A DNA stretch of 64,000 nucleotides from an uncultured Collinsella sp. (GCA_900541025.1 UQIL01000001.1:62001-126000), one strand, 5' to 3'. Counted from the stretch's first letter, positions 9,429 to 18,564 are shown. Made by a program: numbers and translations. The notes: generated by a model not told the origin, from the sequence alone.

Positions 9429-9482
9429 ACGTTTCCCCAGATAAAACCTGCCAAAATAAACCTGTCCCTTTTTGGCAGGTTT
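9429..9482 (-). repeat. CCTGCCAAAA/GGGACAGG repeat, copy 1
   Basis: Arms of 13 bases (9444-9456, 9470-9482) enclose a minus-strand GGGACAGG core. Read on the minus strand it aligns over about 50 bases with the copies at 14305 and 40222, including the trailing TTTTATCTG..GAAACGTTA. Confidence 0.75.
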
Positions 9483-9501
9483 CTAGAAAGGCTTTCGGAC
9501 T

Positions 9502-11685
9502 GTGAAGGATTCCGATCTCTCCACAACGGCTGCGCGCGACGCTGCCCGCATCGTCTGGTTTAAGCGCTACCCCGCCAAGCAGACGCTCATCGCATTTTTG
9601 CTCGCGCTGTTGGCGACCACGGCGTTTTCCATCGATCCCTCCCCGGTGTCGAGCAACGCAGTCTTGGCGATTGACCCCAAAGCCTCGGGCATGCTGTACG
9701 TGTGCTACGAGGTGCTCCTCTCGTTTGCCGGCCATACCGACGCGGTCATGCTGCTTGCACTTGCCTGCCTGCTCACCTTGCCGTTTCGCTACGTGTTCTT
9801 TGGCCGTGGCGACACCTGGCGTCCATCGATCATTCTGCCGTCGCTGTTCTTCGCCATCTGCATGGTGTTCGGCCGCAGCTACGACCTCACCGACTCGGCC
9901 GAGATTGTCCTTGGCGACAAAGCTCGCATCATCTGCGCCTGGATTGGCGGCGCGGGCTGGATGCTCTTGGCGGTCGTTGCCTTCTACCTTGCCTTTGAGT
10001 GTCTAGATTGGCTGAGCTCTCGGCGCATTCCGTTTTCCGAAGCGCACTTTGGCCGCGTATGGCGTGTGACTCACGCCGTGCTCTCGGCCCATCCCTTTGC
10101 CGGGCCCTTCCTGGTGCTTATGATCGCCTGGGCGCCCACGCTCATCGCTTCGCTGCCTGGCCTTTTTATGGGAGATACGGGTGCGCAGATTCGCCAGTGG
10201 TTCAACTATCCCAACGGCACGAGCGACTACCTGCGCCTACTCAACCCCAACGTGCTGCTCAACGGGCATCATCCCGTAGTGCACACGGCCATTATCGGCT
10301 CGTGCGTTCAGCTGGGGCTTTCGCTGTTCAACAGCGCTAACGCGGGTCTTTCCATCTATACCTGTGCTCAGTTCGTCATCACGGCTGCCTGCATGGCCTA
10401 TTCCATTTCGTCGCTGCGCAAACTGGGCGTGAGCCTGCCGGTTCGCGGTGCGATCCTGCTGTTCTTTGCGTTTATGCCGATGTTCTCTAACTACGCGGTG
10501 TTGCTCACCAAAGACGTGCTCTTTGCCGACGCGTTCTTGGTGCTGATGGTACAGACCGTCAAGCTCGTGGCATGTGGCTTGCCCCGTCGTGATGCCAATG
10601 CCGAGCGAGCGGGCGAGAAACCCCCCGTGCTCTTTGCGCGCCACGACTGGCTGCTGCTCGCTCTGGGCGCCATGGGTTCCACGTTTCTGCGCAACGGCGG
10701 CCTGGTGTTTCCCCTGGCGGCATGCGTAATCGCGGCGGCGTTTTGCGTATGGGACGTGCATGTGGCTCGTCGTGCAGCCAAGCAGGCTGGTGCTGCGCCT
10801 TCGGGCGCCATCCCGCGTTTCCGCTGGGTTGGCGTTCTCGCGGTGCTCGCGCTCTGCCTTGTCTCTAATATGTACTTCACCAAGGTGTTTATGCCGGCGC
10901 ACGACATCACGCCCGGCTCCAAGCGCGAAATCCTTTCGATTCCGTTCCAGCAGACGGCTCGTTTCGTCCAAAAGCACGACGGCCTCAACTCGGGCGTCAA
11001 CCCCACGGTTAAGGAGGACGGCACCATCGTGGAGGCTCCTTGCGACGGTTTGGTGACCGACGAAGAGCGTGCCGTGATCGATCGCGTACTCAAGTACGAG
11101 AACCTGGGCCGCCGCTACAACCCCGACAAGTCCGATGCCGTCAAGAACTGCTTTAACGAGTACGCCTCGCAGGAGGACATCGATGCCTATTTTGAGGTAT
11201 GGGCCCAGATGTTTAAGAAGGATCCCGAGTGCTATATTTCGGCGCTTATCAATAACTACTATGGTTATTTTTATCCGAGTGCCCGCGATGCGTGGGTCTA
11301 CAGCACGGCGCGCAGTGCCGAGATTATGGCACGCCCCGATAATCTCAAGTACTTCGACTTCCATCCGGTCGATAGCAACGTGGTGCGCTGGTGCGACCAT
11401 CTGATCAACCTATACCGTGTGGCGGTGCAGCGCATCCCGTTTATTTCGCTCACCATGAGCTCGGCCACCTATGTGTGGATCATGATCGCCGTGGTGGTCT
11501 ACCTGCTGCGTCGTCATTCATGGCGTGCGCTGGCGATCTGGGTGCCGCTGTTGGGCGTGCTCGCCGTGTGCCTGATTGGCCCGTGCAACGGCTCGACTTA
11601 CATGCGCTACCTGTATCCGGTCATCGCCTGCATGCCCTTCGCCATCGGCGCCACCGTCACCCGCAGCGACTTCCTCTGGTCCTAA
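9502..11685 (+). CDS. Large polytopic membrane protein, DUF6020-like (possible GT-C fold)
   Basis: This 727-residue protein has many membrane helices and a soluble region at about residues 470-620. LFMGDTGAQIRQWF and LLNGHHPVVHTAIIG resemble the conserved acidic and HHP loops of DUF6020-type proteins, which look like GT-C membrane glycosyltransferases. A role in cell-envelope glycan or lipid glycosylation is plausible but not shown. The start is GTG 9502 with GAAAGG upstream. It has no obvious operon partner and sits between two hairpin repeats. Confidence 0.65.
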   Translation: MKDSDLSTTAARDAARIVWFKRYPAKQTLIAFLLALLATTAFSIDPSPVSSNAVLAIDPKASGMLYVCYEVLLSFAGHTDAVMLLALACLLTLPFRYVFFGRGDTWRPSIILPSLFFAICMVFGRSYDLTDSAEIVLGDKARIICAWIGGAGWMLLAVVAFYLAFECLDWLSSRRIPFSEAHFGRVWRVTHAVLSAHPFAGPFLVLMIAWAPTLIASLPGLFMGDTGAQIRQWFNYPNGTSDYLRLLNPNVLLNGHHPVVHTAIIGSCVQLGLSLFNSANAGLSIYTCAQFVITAACMAYSISSLRKLGVSLPVRGAILLFFAFMPMFSNYAVLLTKDVLFADAFLVLMVQTVKLVACGLPRRDANAERAGEKPPVLFARHDWLLLALGAMGSTFLRNGGLVFPLAACVIAAAFCVWDVHVARRAAKQAGAAPSGAIPRFRWVGVLAVLALCLVSNMYFTKVFMPAHDITPGSKREILSIPFQQTARFVQKHDGLNSGVNPTVKEDGTIVEAPCDGLVTDEERAVIDRVLKYENLGRRYNPDKSDAVKNCFNEYASQEDIDAYFEVWAQMFKKDPECYISALINNYYGYFYPSARDAWVYSTARSAEIMARPDNLKYFDFHPVDSNVVRWCDHLINLYRVAVQRIPFISLTMSSATYVWIMIAVVVYLLRRHSWRALAIWVPLLGVLAVCLIGPCNGSTYMRYLYPVIACMPFAIGATVTRSDFLWS

Positions 11686-11686
11686 C

Positions 11687-11719
11687 TTGGTGCATTGGGG
11701 TCAGGTTTCTTTGCACCAA
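11687..11719 (+). repeat. TTGGTGCA hairpin repeat with GGGGTCAGG loop
   Basis: Arms TTGGTGCA (11687-11694) and TGCACCAA (11712-11719) enclose a GGGGTCAGGTTTCT loop. It closely resembles the copy at 47847-47879, where the loop is GGGGGACAGGTTACT. Confidence 0.7.
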
Positions 11720-11849
11720 AGGGGGCATCATCACGACGCCTTCATTTTGGGGTTTATCTCGCAGGCCAGTAGGTATATCATAACGACGTTTGTTTATATT
11801 GCCCGAGCATCTGCGCTGGGCTTTAGGTCGAAACCGATAGGAGACACGT

Positions 11850-12656
11850 ATGTCCGGACACTCTAAGTGGGCCACAACCAAGCATCGTAAGGGCGCGCAG
11901 GACGCCAAGCGTTCCGCCCTCTTCTCCAAGCTCAGCCGCAACATCACCGTTGCTGCCCGTCTCGGCGGTGACCCGCTGCCCGAGAACAACGCCAGCCTCG
12001 CCGCTGCCGTTGCCAAGGCCAAGGCTCAGTCCATGCCTAAGGACAAGATCAAGTCCGCTATCGACAAGGCTTTTGGTTCGGGTGCTGACGCTGCCGTCTA
12101 CGAGAACATCGTGTACGAGGGCTACGGTCCCGCCGGTGTCGCCGTCTACGTCGACTGCCTGACCGACAACCGCAACCGTACCGCCGCTGATGTCCGTTCC
12201 GCCTTCTCCCACGCTGGTGGCAACCTGGGCACCTCCGGCTCCGTCGCCTTCCAGTTTGAGCGCAAGGGCCAGATTGTCGTCGCCAAGGAGATCCTGGACG
12301 AGAACGCCAAGAAGGAGACCATGATCGCCAACGGCGCTGCCGGTGACGAGGATGAGTTCATGATGGCCATCGCCGAGGCCGGTGGCGAGGACTACGAGGA
12401 TGCCGGCGAGGAGTGGATCGTCTGGACTACTGCCAACGAGGTCATGGCTGTCTCCAAGGCGCTCGAGGAGCAGGGCGTCCAGGTCAAGGGTTCCGAGACT
12501 ACCATGGTCCCGACCACCCCGACCGAGGTCTCCGGCGCCGACGCCAAGAAGGTTCAGCGCCTCATCGACCGTCTTGAGGAGCTCGACGACGTCCAGGACG
12601 TCTACAGCACCATGGACATGACCGACGAGGTCATCGCTGCCCTCGAGGAGGAGTAG
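11850..12656 (+). CDS. yebC: YebC/PmpR family regulatory protein (TACO1-like)
   Basis: The start MSGHSKWATTKHRKGAQDAKRSALFSKL is cut here to its core MSGHSKW..KHRK..DAKR; with NPSLAAAV-like NNASLAAAVAKAK and YEGYGPAGVAVYVDCLTDN it marks YebC. The family includes DNA-binding regulators and ribosome-associated factors that help translate proline-rich stretches. Length is 268 residues with an acidic C-terminus. The start is ATG 11850 with GATAGGAG upstream. It is followed by a terminator. Confidence 0.92.
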   Translation: MSGHSKWATTKHRKGAQDAKRSALFSKLSRNITVAARLGGDPLPENNASLAAAVAKAKAQSMPKDKIKSAIDKAFGSGADAAVYENIVYEGYGPAGVAVYVDCLTDNRNRTAADVRSAFSHAGGNLGTSGSVAFQFERKGQIVVAKEILDENAKKETMIANGAAGDEDEFMMAIAEAGGEDYEDAGEEWIVWTTANEVMAVSKALEEQGVQVKGSETTMVPTTPTEVSGADAKKVQRLIDRLEELDDVQDVYSTMDMTDEVIAALEEE

Positions 12657-12725
12657 CGCCTGCACGGGTTAAGCCGTGCATATCTGGGCATAATGAAGCG
12701 AGCATGCAAGCCTCGTGGAATAGAT

Positions 12726-12767
12726 GAGCCGGATCCGCGTGCGTAGAGCACCGGACCCGGCTCTTTT
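12726..12767 (+). terminator. Terminator after yebC
   Basis: A 12-bp stem with one mismatch (12726-12737 with 12752-12763, GAGCCGG..) is followed by TTTT. TATAAT overlaps the tail at 12767-12772 and could be a -10 for the amaP operon, though no -35 box is evident. Confidence 0.75.
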
Positions 12768-12822
12768 ATAATGATGCGAACCGTTTTGCATTTCGAGAGC
12801 CGAGATTTGAAGGGAGCGCCGC

Positions 12823-13368
12823 GTGCGCGTACTCAAACGAGCCCTAGCGATCGTGTACCTTGCCGCTACCATCGTGGCGCTGGGTACGCTTGTCTGCCAG
12901 TTTTGGGGGCCGTATACGTATCGCTTTATGTTGCTGATGCGCGACCCCATGCCGCGCATCGTCGTCACGGCGTGCGCCGGCGTCGTGGCGCTTGGCGTAC
13001 TGGTAAGCTTCTTCCGCCTGATGTTCGCCCGTCGCGAACCGTCCTGCGTGCATCCGGCGGGGGAGCGCAATATCGAGGTTACCCTTGCGGCGCTTTCTTC
13101 GTGCGCCAGGGCTGCTGCCGAGCGCGACGACCGCGTGATGGTCGAGCATGTCGAGGCCCGCGTCCAAGGCTCCGACGATTCGCATGTCCGTTTTAAGGTC
13201 GAGGCTATCGCGCTTGACGACCGGGACGTGGCCTCCCTTGCAGCCGCGATGCAGCAACGTATCGAGGAGGCCTGCGACACCATGCTCGGCACGCCGGGCA
13301 CGACCGCACGCGTCCGTTTTTTGCCGTCCAAGACTACCGTCCAGACCGTGGAGGTTTCCGGTGAGTGA
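12823..13368 (+). CDS. AmaP-like alkaline-shock membrane anchor protein
   Basis: This 181-residue protein has two N-terminal membrane helices (about 5-27 and 45-66) and a soluble C-terminal domain. It is followed immediately by DUF2273 and Asp23 genes. That order is the Firmicutes/Actinobacteria amaP-amaP2-asp23 envelope-stress arrangement, where AmaP anchors Asp23 at the membrane. The GTG start at 12823 has AAGGGAG upstream. The assignment rests on topology and context more than on strong motifs. Confidence 0.72.
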   Translation: MRVLKRALAIVYLAATIVALGTLVCQFWGPYTYRFMLLMRDPMPRIVVTACAGVVALGVLVSFFRLMFARREPSCVHPAGERNIEVTLAALSSCARAAAERDDRVMVEHVEARVQGSDDSHVRFKVEAIALDDRDVASLAAAMQQRIEEACDTMLGTPGTTARVRFLPSKTTVQTVEVSGE

Positions 13369-13738
13369 TACCAATCAAGATAAGACCGCTCGTACGCCGC
13401 GCCTGACGATTGACCAGAGCGCTGCGCCGGCGAGCGAACCTGTTGATTCCAAAGCAGAGGCAGCCGAGTTACAAGATGCGGCAGCCGCGGATTTTGACGA
13501 GGCTATGGGTCTCATCAAGGGTACGGGCGCTGCCATCTGGAGCTATGCTGTGCGTCATCCCAACACCACGCTCGGTGCCGTCGCTGGCTTTATCCTCGCC
13601 GTGTTGGTGCTCACGCTCGGCCTGTGGGACACGCTCGTCATTGCATTCTTCGTGCTGATCGGCGCCGTGATCGGCCAAATTCGCGACGGCGAGAACGGGA
13701 TCGTCAACTTCTTCGGCCGTCTGTTTAGCGGCCGCTAA
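13361..13738 (+). CDS. DUF2273 small membrane protein
   Basis: This 125-residue protein has a polar N-terminal tail of about 65 residues, two adjacent membrane helices (WSYAVRHPNTTLGAVAGFIL and LWDTLVIAFFVLIGAVIG) and the end GENGIVNFFGRLFSG, typical of DUF2273. The GTG start at 13361 overlaps the amaP stop and has GGAGG at 13350-13354. An upstream extension of the frame has no better start. It is the middle gene of the amaP-DUF2273-asp23 operon. Confidence 0.85.
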   Translation: MSDTNQDKTARTPRLTIDQSAAPASEPVDSKAEAAELQDAAAADFDEAMGLIKGTGAAIWSYAVRHPNTTLGAVAGFILAVLVLTLGLWDTLVIAFFVLIGAVIGQIRDGENGIVNFFGRLFSGR

Positions 13739-13782
13739 TATGTATTCGACTGTCGCATCCGCGGCAGGCATAAGGAGGAACC

Positions 13783-14304
13783 ATGGCTTTTAATACGAAG
13801 GTCGATGTAGCCGATACCGAGCTCGAGGAGAATGAGGCGGCCGTCGCCGAAGCCGAGGATGTGACGCTCGAGGATGAGGCGCTCGTCGAGGCCGAGTCCG
13901 CCGATGACGCGGACGAGGATGATGAGGAAACAGACGAGTCCGAGGACTCGCTGACCTATTCCAACGGTGTGATCGAGAAGATCGTCGCCATGGCCACCCG
14001 CGAGGTGCCGCACGTCCTGGGCATGAAGGGTAACCTTATGCACTTTGTGCAGGAGCAGTTCGGTGCCGAGAATCTGACCAAGGGCGTGACGGTTGAGGTC
14101 ACCGATGACAATCGCGTGGTCGTCAACATCTCCGTCATTATCGAGTACGGCGCCTATGCGCCCGCGATCTTCGACGATGTCAAGGCACGTGTCACCGAGC
14201 GCCTTGCCGCGATGACCGGCCTTGAGGTGGCGGGCGTCAACCTGCGCATCGAGGACGTCATCACCCCCGAGGAGTACGAGCACCGCACCAGCCAGCACGA
14301 GTAA
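13783..14304 (+). CDS. Asp23/Gls24 family envelope stress protein
   Basis: The C-terminal about 110 residues match Asp23: YSNGVIEKIVAMATREVPHV, then VVVNISVIIEYG and GLEVAGVNLRIEDV. The N-terminal 60 residues are an unusually long Glu/Asp-rich extension. Asp23 proteins are abundant, attach to the membrane through AmaP, and respond to cell-wall or alkaline stress. Length is 173 residues. AAGGAGG precedes the ATG at 13783, 44 bases after the DUF2273 gene. Confidence 0.9.
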   Translation: MAFNTKVDVADTELEENEAAVAEAEDVTLEDEALVEAESADDADEDDEETDESEDSLTYSNGVIEKIVAMATREVPHVLGMKGNLMHFVQEQFGAENLTKGVTVEVTDDNRVVVNISVIIEYGAYAPAIFDDVKARVTERLAAMTGLEVAGVNLRIEDVITPEEYEHRTSQHE

Positions 14305-14358
14305 CCTTCCAAAAAGGGACAGGTTTGTTTTGGCAGGCTTTATCTGCGAAAACGTTAA
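14305..14358 (+). repeat. CCTGCCAAAA/GGGACAGG repeat, copy 2
   Basis: CCTTCCAAAA (14305-14314) and TTTTGGCAGG (14328-14337) flank AGGGACAGGTTTG. The following TTTATCTGCGAAAACGTTA matches copies 1 and 3. It lies directly after asp23. Confidence 0.75.
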
Positions 14359-14400
14359 ACGGCCGACCGCGCAAGCAAAAGCGTGGCCGGCCGTTATTTG
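14359..14400 (+). terminator. Probable terminator of asp23 operon
   Basis: ACGGCCG pairs with CGGCCGT, with further GC pairing inside, and a T-rich TTATTTGT follows. Confidence 0.6.
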
Positions 14401-14512
14401 TATGCCCCCCGATGTGGGCATACCGCTCGTCTAACTAGGGGTTGCAATCGTCGCGTTCCGCGTTACCCTAATGGGCGCATTGTTTCCAAATTGTTAACGA
14501 GGGGTTGCCGTA

Positions 14513-15535
14513 ATGGCCGACGAGCACGAAACAGAAAGCAAGGCATGGGCGATTGAGGCCGCCGCGGCAGAGGCGGCATCGCGTGCTGCCGAGGAGGTGC
14601 ATCGTCCTCCCGTGGTGCCGATGGAGCGCGTGGTTGATCGCACCGATATCGAGCGCGGCGAGCGTGTCGGTCAAAAGCGCAGCCAGGAGCCGGGCTTCCC
14701 GCGCTTTTTTGCCGAGCTCAATCTGGGCCTGATTCTTACGGCCTTCGCCATCGTTGCGTTTAAAACCCCTAATCACTTTGCTTTTGGCGGCACCTCGGGC
14801 GTGTCGGTCATTCTGTCCACGCTGTTCCCGACCCTGCCCGTCGGCGTCTTTATGTGGATTATCAACGCGGTTCTCGTCGTCTTGGGCTTTATCTTTTTGG
14901 AGCGCAAGGCAATCCTGTGGAGCGTCTTCGCCTCGTTTGCGCTGTCCGCCTATGTTTCGCTGTTTGAGCTCTTTATTCCGACCGATGTCTCGATGACGGG
15001 CGATATGTGGCTCGATCTGTGCTTTGCCGTCATCTTGCCGGCGCTCGGCAGCGCTATTGTCTTTGACATCGGCGCCTCGACGGGTGGCACGGACATTCTT
15101 GCCATGATCCTCAAGCGCCGCACGACGCTCGAGATTGGCCGTGCCCTGCTGCTGGTCGATATCGGCATCGTGACCATCGCGGCCTTTTTGTATGGCCCGC
15201 GTGTCGGTCTGTATTGTGTGCTCGGCCTGTTTGCCAAGACGCTTGTGGTCGACAAAGCCATTGAGAGCATTCACCTGCGCAAAGTCTGCACGGTCATTTG
15301 CTCCGAGCCCCTTAAGGTCGAGGAGTTTATCGTCAAGCATCTCAACCGTACGGCGACCATCAGCCGCGGCTACGGTGCCTTCTCGGGCAAGTGCGTGACG
15401 GTGATCATGAGCGTGCTGAGCCGTCGCGAGGCCGTGCAGCTGCGCCGCTATGCGCGCGAAGTCGATCCGGGTGCCTTTATCACGATTGTCGACAGCTCCG
15501 AGATCGTCGGCAAGGGCTTCCGCGGAACGAACTAA
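14513..15535 (+). CDS. YitT family membrane protein (DUF161 + DUF2179)
   Basis: The protein has a polar N-terminus of about 65 residues, then five to six membrane helices with NHFAFGGTSGVSVILS and FDIGASTGGTDILAMIL, the repeated G-G-[ST] motif of YitT. A soluble DUF2179 domain follows at about 255-340 (ISRGYGAFSGKCVTVIMSV, DPGAFITIVDSSEIVGKGF). Function is unknown in the family. Length is 340 residues. ATG 14513 has GAGGGG upstream. The long charged N-terminal tail is more than most YitT proteins have. Confidence 0.88.
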   Translation: MADEHETESKAWAIEAAAAEAASRAAEEVHRPPVVPMERVVDRTDIERGERVGQKRSQEPGFPRFFAELNLGLILTAFAIVAFKTPNHFAFGGTSGVSVILSTLFPTLPVGVFMWIINAVLVVLGFIFLERKAILWSVFASFALSAYVSLFELFIPTDVSMTGDMWLDLCFAVILPALGSAIVFDIGASTGGTDILAMILKRRTTLEIGRALLLVDIGIVTIAAFLYGPRVGLYCVLGLFAKTLVVDKAIESIHLRKVCTVICSEPLKVEEFIVKHLNRTATISRGYGAFSGKCVTVIMSVLSRREAVQLRRYAREVDPGAFITIVDSSEIVGKGFRGTN

Positions 15536-15685
15536 CGCGGTCGAGCTCATCAAACAATCGAATAGCGCCCTGCGCATTGCAAATGCGTCATGTTGGAGTA
15601 TTTGTCCCCACATTGGGTGATAATGATGCCAAAGACATCGTTTGCGATCCAGATGATTCGCTCAAGATACGAAGGGATGATCTCG

Positions 15686-16960
15686 ATGTTCTGTTCGCAG
15701 TGTGGTGCCCCCATGGGCGATAACGACAAGTTCTGCGGCGCGTGTGGTGCCCCCAATGCCGGTGCCGCAGCCTCTGCCCCTCAGGGTCAGCCCCAGCAGT
15801 TTGTTCCGCAACCGCCCGTGGCGAATGCGTCCAAGGGCTGTGTGGCTCAGGCGTTTGAGGATATGACCAAGACTCCGGGCGTGCTGCAGCGCGTGTGCCA
15901 GATTGCCTTTTTACCGGCGCTGATTTGTGTTGTGTCGGTACTCGTGCTGTTTATTCCCGTTATTGGCGGCATTGCAGCTGCCATCGGCTTTTTGGCAGCT
16001 TGCATTGCGAGCGTGTGTGGTTCCGGCTTTGGTATTGAGTGGGGTCGCGATCTGTCGCTCAAGGTTGATGACGGTATGGATCGTCCACTCATGCGTTCCA
16101 CGTCGTTTGGCCTCGGAGTCTTTTCGAGCGTTATCTCAGTCGTGCTCGAGGTTATTGCTGCCATTCCCGTTATCGGTGTAGTGCTTTCGCTGGTGGAGAG
16201 CGTGGTAATTGGCGCCGCGGGCTCGTATTCGTATTACGGCTCTTATGCACTCGAGGCAGCGCTGTTCGGCTCGCTTGGCCTGCTTGTCCTGGCTATGATT
16301 GCCACGGCGGTCTTGGGGGTCTTCTTTAAGATGTTCGCCGACATTGCCGTGATGCACTTTGCGGTGACCGGTCGTGTCGAGAGCGCGTTTTCGCTCGATA
16401 AGGTCTGGGCGGCCTTTAAGCACAACAAGACCAAACTGTTCTGCGCTTCGTTCCTTCCCGAGTTTTTGACGGGCCTGGTCGCCAACGTTGTCACATGGAT
16501 CCTGACGCTCGTCTTTGGCACCATTGCCTCTGTCGGTATGTATAGCTACTACTACCGTCCTTCGGCTATTGAGGCGCTTGTTACCGGCGGTGGCATCACG
16601 CTCGTATTGTTCTTGGTGCTGACGGCGTTTGTCACGGTATTCCTCACGGTCTTTGGCAAGATGCTCAAGCATCGTGCCGTTGGCTATTGGGTAGCGCGTT
16701 ATGCAGCTGAATGGGCTGATGAGGATAAGGATGACGTCCTGACCTTTGTGCTGCCGTTTGAGAAGAAGTCTGCTCCGGCTGGTTTTAGCGCCGACGCAGC
16801 GCCCGTATCCGATTCCGCTGCGGCGCCCGAGTCCGAGCCCGCGCCCGAGCCCGAGCCTGCGCCTGAGCCCGAGCCCATGCCGGAACCGGAGCCCGAGCCC
16901 ATGCCGGAACCGGAGCCCGAGCCTGCACCAAGCTCCGACGAGGACCCGCAGGACGAGTAG
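15686..16960 (+). CDS. Zinc-ribbon membrane protein, DUF4013-like, with Pro-Glu tail
   Basis: The N-terminus is a two-CxxC zinc ribbon (FCSQCGAPM..FCGACGAPN). It is followed by a Gln/Pro linker and about six membrane helices in the DUF4013 style (gene region 15870-16680). The C-terminus of about 45 residues is a Glu-Pro repeat. ATG 15686 is chosen over earlier in-frame ATGs because AAGGG lies nine bases before it and the zinc ribbon begins there. Length is 424 residues. The role is unknown; such proteins may integrate membrane assemblies. Confidence 0.75.
   Translation: MFCSQCGAPMGDNDKFCGACGAPNAGAAASAPQGQPQQFVPQPPVANASKGCVAQAFEDMTKTPGVLQRVCQIAFLPALICVVSVLVLFIPVIGGIAAAIGFLAACIASVCGSGFGIEWGRDLSLKVDDGMDRPLMRSTSFGLGVFSSVISVVLEVIAAIPVIGVVLSLVESVVIGAAGSYSYYGSYALEAALFGSLGLLVLAMIATAVLGVFFKMFADIAVMHFAVTGRVESAFSLDKVWAAFKHNKTKLFCASFLPEFLTGLVANVVTWILTLVFGTIASVGMYSYYYRPSAIEALVTGGGITLVLFLVLTAFVTVFLTVFGKMLKHRAVGYWVARYAAEWADEDKDDVLTFVLPFEKKSAPAGFSADAAPVSDSAAAPESEPAPEPEPAPEPEPMPEPEPEPMPEPEPEPAPSSDEDPQDE
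16829..16926 (+). repeat. Direct DNA repeats encoding Glu-Pro tail
   Basis: Tandem 6-base units (GAGCCC) and a 24-base unit containing GAGCCCATGCCGGAACCG occur twice in succession. All are in frame, so unit number could change without a frameshift. Confidence 0.7.
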
Positions 16961-16974
16961 CCCTGCCGCCTGCC

Positions 16975-16996
16975 ATTTGGGGACGGGGTAGAAACG
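16975..16996 (+). repeat. GGGGACGGGGT intergenic repeat core
   Basis: ATTTGGGGACGGGGTAGAAA resembles the cores at 8026, 27525 and 41514. Only a half element is seen here. Confidence 0.45.
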
Positions 16997-17019
16997 GTAG
17001 AAATAGCGCTTGACAAATG

Positions 17020-17055
17020 AGCGGGGGCGGACGTGTCGAAACGTCCGCCCCCGCT
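17020..17055. terminator. Bidirectional terminator between convergent genes
   Basis: A perfect 15-bp stem (17020-17034 with 17041-17055, AGCGGGGGCGGACGT) with a 6-base loop lies between the zinc-ribbon gene (+) and the M20 hydrolase gene (-). Tails are short on both sides. Confidence 0.8.
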
Positions 17056-17100
17056 TTGATATCGCGATGTGGCTATGACTGCGAGATGGCCGCGAATCGA

Positions 17101-18564
17101 CTACTCGCCGCGCTTCTCCTCGCGGCGAGCGGCGGCACGTGCATCGTGGATGCCCTTGATCGCGGCATGGCGTGCCGTGCGGGCGTCATGGATGGCGTCG
17201 CGAGCCTCAGCGGTCGTTGCCTTGGCAGAGCGCAACTTGGCGGCCAGGTCGGGGTTGGTTTCGGCGACCGCGGTGATCGCGGGGCCGTCGAGCTCCTCTT
17301 GCGTGGGCTCGGCCAAAAAGTCGATGGCATACTGGGCGGCCACCATGGAGCCCTTTGCCAGCACAGTCTCGTCGATCTTGTAGAAGCAGGAATGTTGGGC
17401 GTACGTGGCGCCAATCTTGGGGTTGCGCGTACCTACAAAGGCGAGCACGCCCGGTACACGGCGCAGGTACTCCGAAAAATCCTCGCCCGAAAGCGTGCCG
17501 CGGTAATGGCCTTGACCGGTGGGACCCAGGCATTTGATTACAGCCTGACGGCAGCGCTCGCTCGAGGCGACCTCGTTTTCGACCTTGTAGTTGGCGATGG
17601 TGTAGTCGGTGAGCTCTGCCTCGGCGCCCAAGGCGGCCGCGGTATGTTCCACGATGCGACGCATAAGCTCCGGCATTTCCTCGTGGGTCGAATCGCCGTA
17701 GGTGCGCACCGTGCCGGCGAGGTAGGCCGTGCCGGCGATAACGTTGCGCGCGGTTCCGCCGTGCAGCTCGCCGACGGTGATGACGGCGGGTTCGTAGGGA
17801 CTGATCTCGCGCGAAACGATGGTCTGCAGAGCGTTGACGATCTCGGCGGCAACCATAACGGCGTCGTGACCGCGCTGGGGCATGGCGCCGTGGCACGAGG
17901 TGCCGCGGACGTCGATGCGGAACCAGTCGGTATTGGCCATGCGCGGTCCGGGCTCGCAGCTCACAGTGCCGGCGTCGACCTCACTCCAGATGTGCGCGGC
18001 GTAGGCGCCATCGACGCCGTCGAGCACGCCCGTGCCGATCATGAGTTTGGCGCCCTGGCCGTTTTCCTCACTGGGCTGGAAGACGATGCGGACTTCGCCG
18101 TGGATGTCGTCGGTCATATGGCGCAGGATCTGCAGCGTGCCGAGCATCATGGCGATGTGGCAGTCGTGGCCGCAGGCGTGCATGCAACCCTCGTTGACGC
18201 TGGCGAAATCCTCGCCGGTCTGCTCGGTGACGGGCAGGGCGTCGATATCCGCACGCAGCAGGATACGGCGGCGCGGCGTGCCGTCCTCGCGGTAGGCGTC
18301 GGGCGCGGTGCCGCGAAGGGTCGCCACCAGGCCCGTCTTAAGGGGACGCTCGTAGGGGATATTCATGGCATCGAGCTGGTTGGCGATGTCAGAAGTCGTG
18401 CGCTCCTCGGCGAGGCTCAGCTCCGGGTGCTTATGGAAGTGGCGGCGCTGCTTGATGATATAGGGTTCAAACTCGGTAGCGATATCTTTGATGGCTGCGG
18501 TGACGTCGTCTGCCGCGCGAACCTCGGTCGCCGCCATAATCTGCTGTGCCTTGGTCTTCGTCAT
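17101..18564 (-). CDS. M20 family metallo-amidohydrolase
   Basis: Motifs place it with the M20D amidohydrolases (HipO/AbgB/IAA-amino-acid hydrolase type): RHFHKHPELSLAEERT, ILLRADIDALPVTEQTGEDF, GCMHACGHDCHIAM, VFQPSEENGQGA and GTSCHGAMPQRGHDAV. They hydrolyse N-acyl or peptide amide bonds using two metals bound by the HACGHD and related residues. The C-terminal tail (about 430-487) is Ala/Arg-rich and charged, beyond the usual family end. The start at 18564 has AAGGAG upstream. Length is 487 residues. It is divergent from the following amidohydrolase. Confidence 0.9.
   Translation of the reverse strand: MTKTKAQQIMAATEVRAADDVTAAIKDIATEFEPYIIKQRRHFHKHPELSLAEERTTSDIANQLDAMNIPYERPLKTGLVATLRGTAPDAYREDGTPRRRILLRADIDALPVTEQTGEDFASVNEGCMHACGHDCHIAMMLGTLQILRHMTDDIHGEVRIVFQPSEENGQGAKLMIGTGVLDGVDGAYAAHIWSEVDAGTVSCEPGPRMANTDWFRIDVRGTSCHGAMPQRGHDAVMVAAEIVNALQTIVSREISPYEPAVITVGELHGGTARNVIAGTAYLAGTVRTYGDSTHEEMPELMRRIVEHTAAALGAEAELTDYTIANYKVENEVASSERCRQAVIKCLGPTGQGHYRGTLSGEDFSEYLRRVPGVLAFVGTRNPKIGATYAQHSCFYKIDETVLAKGSMVAAQYAIDFLAEPTQEELDGPAITAVAETNPDLAAKLRSAKATTAEARDAIHDARTARHAAIKGIHDARAAARREEKRGE

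Noticed and set aside
16829..16926. CRISPR-like direct repeats
   Set aside because: Units are contiguous, in frame and coding (Glu-Pro); there are no spacers. No CRISPR array was seen in the window.
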